In this document: positions 15,778 to 18,913 of the stretch, piece by piece
Layout of the letters: each line of letters opens with the position of its first letter
Numbering within the stretch: the stretch's first letter is position 1
DNA from: an uncultured Bacteroides sp.
GTDB taxonomy: Bacteria > Bacteroidota > Bacteroidia > Bacteroidales > Bacteroidaceae
DNA: 18,913 nucleotides
Direction: 5' to 3'
Assembly: GCA_934716785.1 (NCBI GenBank)
Contig: CAKUYM010000048.1
Span: forward strand, 1-18,913
Notes under the pieces: generated by a model
The model's database searches: none
The model's input: the letters and a program-made list of their open reading frames with translations, nothing else
What the model was told of the DNA's origin: nothing
Made by a program: the position numbers and the translations under genes

Positions 15778-18183
15778 ATGAGAAATATAAAAACGCTTAC
15801 TATTATGAAAGACCGATGGTGTAAGTTGCCGATAATCTTTTTATCTTTACTTTACCCTTATTTGGCATTCTCATGCAGTGACAGCGCCAATTCTACCATT
15901 CCGGACGAATGGATTACCATAGCTACAGAATCGGTAAACTTTTCTTATGAAGGAGGAACGGAAAGCCGTGGGTTTGTAATAGGGCAAGGATTGGATATGA
16001 ACCGGATAGTGTCTGCTTTGAGTAATAAAGGGGAGGATTGGCTGACGGCTACTGTCGAAAATGGAAAAATGACTGTTGTGTGCGAGCGTTCTTTCACGGA
16101 GAGAGTTAGAACTTCAGTGTTGACATTGGCATACGATGATAATCATAAATGTAATATTACAATCTCCCAAGAAGCCGCACCCAGTTCTGCAGACAAATTA
16201 ATAAAAGTAATGGGTGGCGAGGCTACTTCTGAAGAGACGCAAGGCAAAGATACGGATCAGAATCCGTTGACTTTGAAAATGTCTTATGACGGAAACAAGA
16301 AAACATATTTCAATTCTGCATTTGGGGCGGTTTCATATCCGTTTCTCATCAGATACGAGTTGGAAAAGGGGCATGCACTGAATAGCATAGTTTATACTCC
16401 TCGTACTGATGCTGGAAATAAATGGGGATCATTCGATCAGTTTAGCGTAGAGGTGTCGACGGTCGAAAAGCCGGATGAGTTCGTAAAGATTGGAGATTAT
16501 TCGAGAGGAGATGGAGTGCATGCTCCGTTTACTATCAAGTTGTCGGAACCGATAGAAAATGTCAAGTATGTTCGTTTTACGATAAACAAGGCCTATCAGG
16601 ACAGAGTGAGTTGTGCTGAGATGGAGTTTTATGAAGCCGGAGACAATAAATTCGATCCGGCAACTATTTTTGCTGACAATATAGGCATGAAGCTTAAGGA
16701 AGGAGTAACTGAGAAACAGATCAAGCAGATCCCTAATCAATATTTGAAAGAGCTGGGGCTTGCTTTGCTGAATGGTGATTATGAGTCCTCTTATCGGTTG
16801 GCGGATTATCGTCCTTATCAGAATCCTGCGATAATGGCTACTGCCAACAAGACTTCCAAATACAGCTTAAGGGATAATCCGACCGGAATCTATGCAAAAG
16901 CCGGTGAAATCTTGTCTGTATTTGTAGGTGATATTTATGAGGACGGTAAGGTCTCGATGCTTATCCAAGACTTGAACGGCGGCTATAATAATTCGAAAAC
17001 TTACGAGTTGACGGAAGGGTATAATGAAGTGACAGTGGAAGTGGGTGGTTTGATTTATATTCTGAATCAAGTTGACGATGACATTCCTCTTCGCCTTGAG
17101 GATGCCGACAGCAGCCGGAAGAAGATGCTTGAAGCAAAAACTGTGAAGGTACATTTTGCGATGGGGGCAGTGAATGGTTATTTTGATATTCGGAAAAACA
17201 AGGAAAGTGATTGGGTTTCCATTCGTGACAATGCCAAGTATCAGGATATTGATATATTGGGAGAATACTCACATTTGACGTGGAGAATATCCGACTTTAA
17301 AAAATATGATACGGAGATAACGAAGACCGTCGAGAATTTGGATCGTCTGGTATATCTGGAGGAAGAATTCATGGGGCTTGTCAAGTATGACAGGATGTTC
17401 AATAATCGAATGCACTTTTGTATTGACTATAAGGCGAGTAGTCCGAACGCATCAGATTATCGCACGGTTTATAATGCCAGCGATTATTATGCGGAACCGT
17501 TCTGTAAGCCCGACAATTTCCCGGCTCGTTGTTGGGGACCTGCACATGAGGTCGGCCATTGCAACCAGACACGTCCGGGAATGAAATGGGCGGGCCTGAC
17601 TGAAGTTACTAATAATATTATGTCTCTTTTTATACAGACATCATTTGGCAAACCTTGTAAGTTATTGGTGGATGGATGCACATTGAAAGATGAGAACGAA
17701 CAGACATTGGGAACATTTGTTAATATCTATCAAGGCGCAGCATCGTTGATAGTGGAGGGCAAGCGTCCTCATTGTCTTCCCGATATTTCAAGTATAACTC
17801 GTGAGACCCAATTAGTGCCATTTTGGCAACTTAAATTGTACATGATAGATGTGTTGGGGAATGAGGATTTTTATCATGATTTATATGAATACTTCCGCAC
17901 GCATGAGAGTCCGAGCGACAAGGGAGAAAACCAAGGAATGAACCAATTGGACTTTGTACGTCAAGTATGTGCCATATCCGGTCTGAATATGCTTGATTTC
18001 TTTGAAAAGTGGGGATTCTTATATCCGGTTAAAACGACACTAAATGACTATGGAAATAAGGCCTTTGAAGTCACGGAAGAACAGAGCAGGCTATTGAAGG
18101 AGGAAATAAACGGAAGGAACTATTCAATGCCACGGCCGAATGTGCATCAAATTACGGAAATCAATCTGGATGACTACAGATAA
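15778..18183 (+). CDS. M60-family (enhancin/mucinase-like) zinc metallopeptidase lipoprotein with BACON and F5/8-type domains
   Basis: The product is an 801-aa protein from this start. A lipoprotein signal ends in LAFSC (Cys33 here). The ATG at 15805 would give a more typical 24-residue signal and is a real alternative. The GTG at 15712 lies inside a hairpin and is unlikely. The order is a BACON domain (about 43-134: EWITIATESVNFSYEGG ... ITISQEA), a discoidin/CBM32-like region (about 140-287: KWGSFDQFSVEVST, VKYVRFTINKA), then the M60 region. The zinc motif HEVGH (His590, Glu591, His594) is followed by GLTEVTNN, with Glu609 as the likely third ligand. M60 peptidases cut glycoproteins near O-glycans, and the B. 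thetaiotaomicron mucinase BT4244 is a family member with a similar layout. It probably sits on the cell surface, releasing glycopeptides for SusC/SusD. Confidence 0.93.
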   Translation: MRNIKTLTIMKDRWCKLPIIFLSLLYPYLAFSCSDSANSTIPDEWITIATESVNFSYEGGTESRGFVIGQGLDMNRIVSALSNKGEDWLTATVENGKMTVVCERSFTERVRTSVLTLAYDDNHKCNITISQEAAPSSADKLIKVMGGEATSEETQGKDTDQNPLTLKMSYDGNKKTYFNSAFGAVSYPFLIRYELEKGHALNSIVYTPRTDAGNKWGSFDQFSVEVSTVEKPDEFVKIGDYSRGDGVHAPFTIKLSEPIENVKYVRFTINKAYQDRVSCAEMEFYEAGDNKFDPATIFADNIGMKLKEGVTEKQIKQIPNQYLKELGLALLNGDYESSYRLADYRPYQNPAIMATANKTSKYSLRDNPTGIYAKAGEILSVFVGDIYEDGKVSMLIQDLNGGYNNSKTYELTEGYNEVTVEVGGLIYILNQVDDDIPLRLEDADSSRKKMLEAKTVKVHFAMGAVNGYFDIRKNKESDWVSIRDNAKYQDIDILGEYSHLTWRISDFKKYDTEITKTVENLDRLVYLEEEFMGLVKYDRMFNNRMHFCIDYKASSPNASDYRTVYNASDYYAEPFCKPDNFPARCWGPAHEVGHCNQTRPGMKWAGLTEVTNNIMSLFIQTSFGKPCKLLVDGCTLKDENEQTLGTFVNIYQGAASLIVEGKRPHCLPDISSITRETQLVPFWQLKLYMIDVLGNEDFYHDLYEYFRTHESPSDKGENQGMNQLDFVRQVCAISGLNMLDFFEKWGFLYPVKTTLNDYGNKAFEVTEEQSRLLKEEINGRNYSMPRPNVHQITEINLDDYR

Positions 18184-18228
18184 TGATAGAGCTATAACAT
18201 GAATAATAATCTATAAAAGACTAAGAGT

Positions 18229-18913
18229 ATGAAGAAAATAACGAATATATGGATAGTGACATTATTGTTGCTTTGCACAGGATTCTCTGTAACATCTTGT
18301 GGTGATGATGAAAAGACGGTTGTTGTACCGGATAATTGGGTGACTGTGTCAACGGAGCCGATGAGCATCGGCTATGAGGGAGGAAACTTGGCATGTGACT
18401 ATAGATTGGCCGAAGGGCTTGATGCAAGTGTGGTGTATGTCGTTAATTATGAGAGTTGGTGCTCCGGCTACATAGAGAATGGCAAAATGATGGTAAATGT
18501 CGCTTTATCGGAGAATATCAACGGGCGTACAGCCAAGATATCCTTGGCTTATGATAAGAACCACCAAGTTGAACTTGTAGTGGAGCAAGGAAAAGCTCCG
18601 TCTGTGTTAGTTGAAAGTATTGATAAAAGTGATGTGCCGGAATTTATCAATATAAACGAAACCTTGGATCTGAATGCTGTGATAAATGTATTGCCGGTCA
18701 ATGCAAGTTATCAGAATCTTATCTTTACTCTTGCTGAAGGCAGTGAAGCGTTTGCCGAACTGTCGGAAGCCGGGATATTGACCGGCATTGCAGCAGGTGA
18801 AGTGACAATCAATGTGGCGGCAGTTGATGACAGCGGAGTGACGGATGTTGTAGCGCTGAATATCATTGGTGATATCAGGCTGGATCGGGATTCCTGGACA
18901 GTGTCTACTTTTG
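18229..18913 (+). CDS. BACON-domain surface lipoprotein, 3' part outside the window
   Basis: An ATG at 18229 opens a frame that runs to the window end (228 complete codons, no stop). The start is MKKITNIWIVTLLLLCTGF..., with the lipobox at VTSC (Cys24), then GDDEKT, an acidic stretch of the type that exports Bacteroides lipoproteins to the surface. Residues about 35-122 form a BACON domain, from NWVTVSTEPMSIGYEGG to VELVVEQGKAP. About 125-217 resemble a bacterial Ig-like (BIG2-type) domain (SEAGILTGIAAGEVTINVAA). The last visible residues, LDRDSWTVSTF, look like the start of a discoidin-type carbohydrate-binding domain. No catalytic motif is visible. It probably binds glycan or mucin next to the peptidase. 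It starts 45 bases after the M60 stop, so the two are likely co-transcribed. Confidence 0.88.
   Translation, partial: MKKITNIWIVTLLLLCTGFSVTSCGDDEKTVVVPDNWVTVSTEPMSIGYEGGNLACDYRLAEGLDASVVYVVNYESWCSGYIENGKMMVNVALSENINGRTAKISLAYDKNHQVELVVEQGKAPSVLVESIDKSDVPEFININETLDLNAVINVLPVNASYQNLIFTLAEGSEAFAELSEAGILTGIAAGEVTINVAAVDDSGVTDVVALNIIGDIRLDRDSWTVSTF

Noticed and set aside
1..18913. CRISPR array, insertion sequence, phage or toxin-antitoxin genes.
   Set aside because: No regularly spaced repeats, transposase, integrase, capsid or small paired toxin genes were seen on either strand.

Overview
The window is almost certainly from a Bacteroides-type gut bacterium (Bacteroidota). The evidence is a SusC/SusD pair, a hybrid two-component regulator, BACON-domain lipoproteins, a DUF4491 protein, and promoters that fit the Bacteroides pattern (TTG, about 20 bases, TAnnTTTG) rather than the -35/-10 pattern.

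Left part (1-3513) is housekeeping. On the minus strand, read right to left, lie a two-gene FKBP prolyl-isomerase operon (a 194-aa form without a signal peptide, then a 292-aa lipoprotein form) ending in a strong intrinsic terminator at about 1036-1069. It is followed by an Lrp/AsnC regulator with a small DUF4491 membrane protein 6 bases behind it, and by a CAT-anticodon tRNA cut by the window edge. Divergent to the FKBP operon, on the plus strand, is a class III sirtuin whose zinc cysteines are almost all gone.

Middle part (3514-4203) is a gene-free 690 bases. It holds a palindromic hairpin, a near-perfect Bacteroides promoter leading to a good Shine-Dalgarno with no usable start codon, a 79-base nested hairpin and a run of nine C.

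Right part (4204 to the end) is a polysaccharide utilisation locus on the plus strand: a hybrid two-component regulator, a GH29 alpha-L-fucosidase, a GH2 beta-galactosidase-like enzyme, SusC, SusD, an M60 (enhancin/mucinase-like) metallopeptidase lipoprotein, and a second BACON lipoprotein running off the window. Signal types suggest a division of labour. The M60 peptidase and the BACON proteins would bind and cut glycoprotein at the cell surface, SusC/SusD would import glycans or glycopeptides, and the two glycosidases would trim fucose and probably galactose in the periplasm. The likely substrate is host mucin-type glycoprotein (inference).

The most striking observation is that the regulator has lost essentially its whole periplasmic beta-propeller sensor: the opening residues of the first propeller repeat are joined in frame to the middle of the Y_Y_Y domain, while all signalling and DNA-binding parts are intact. 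The SusC carries an STN domain, normally the sign of ECF-sigma/anti-sigma control, although no such genes are present in the window. Together these suggest a locus whose regulation has been rewired.
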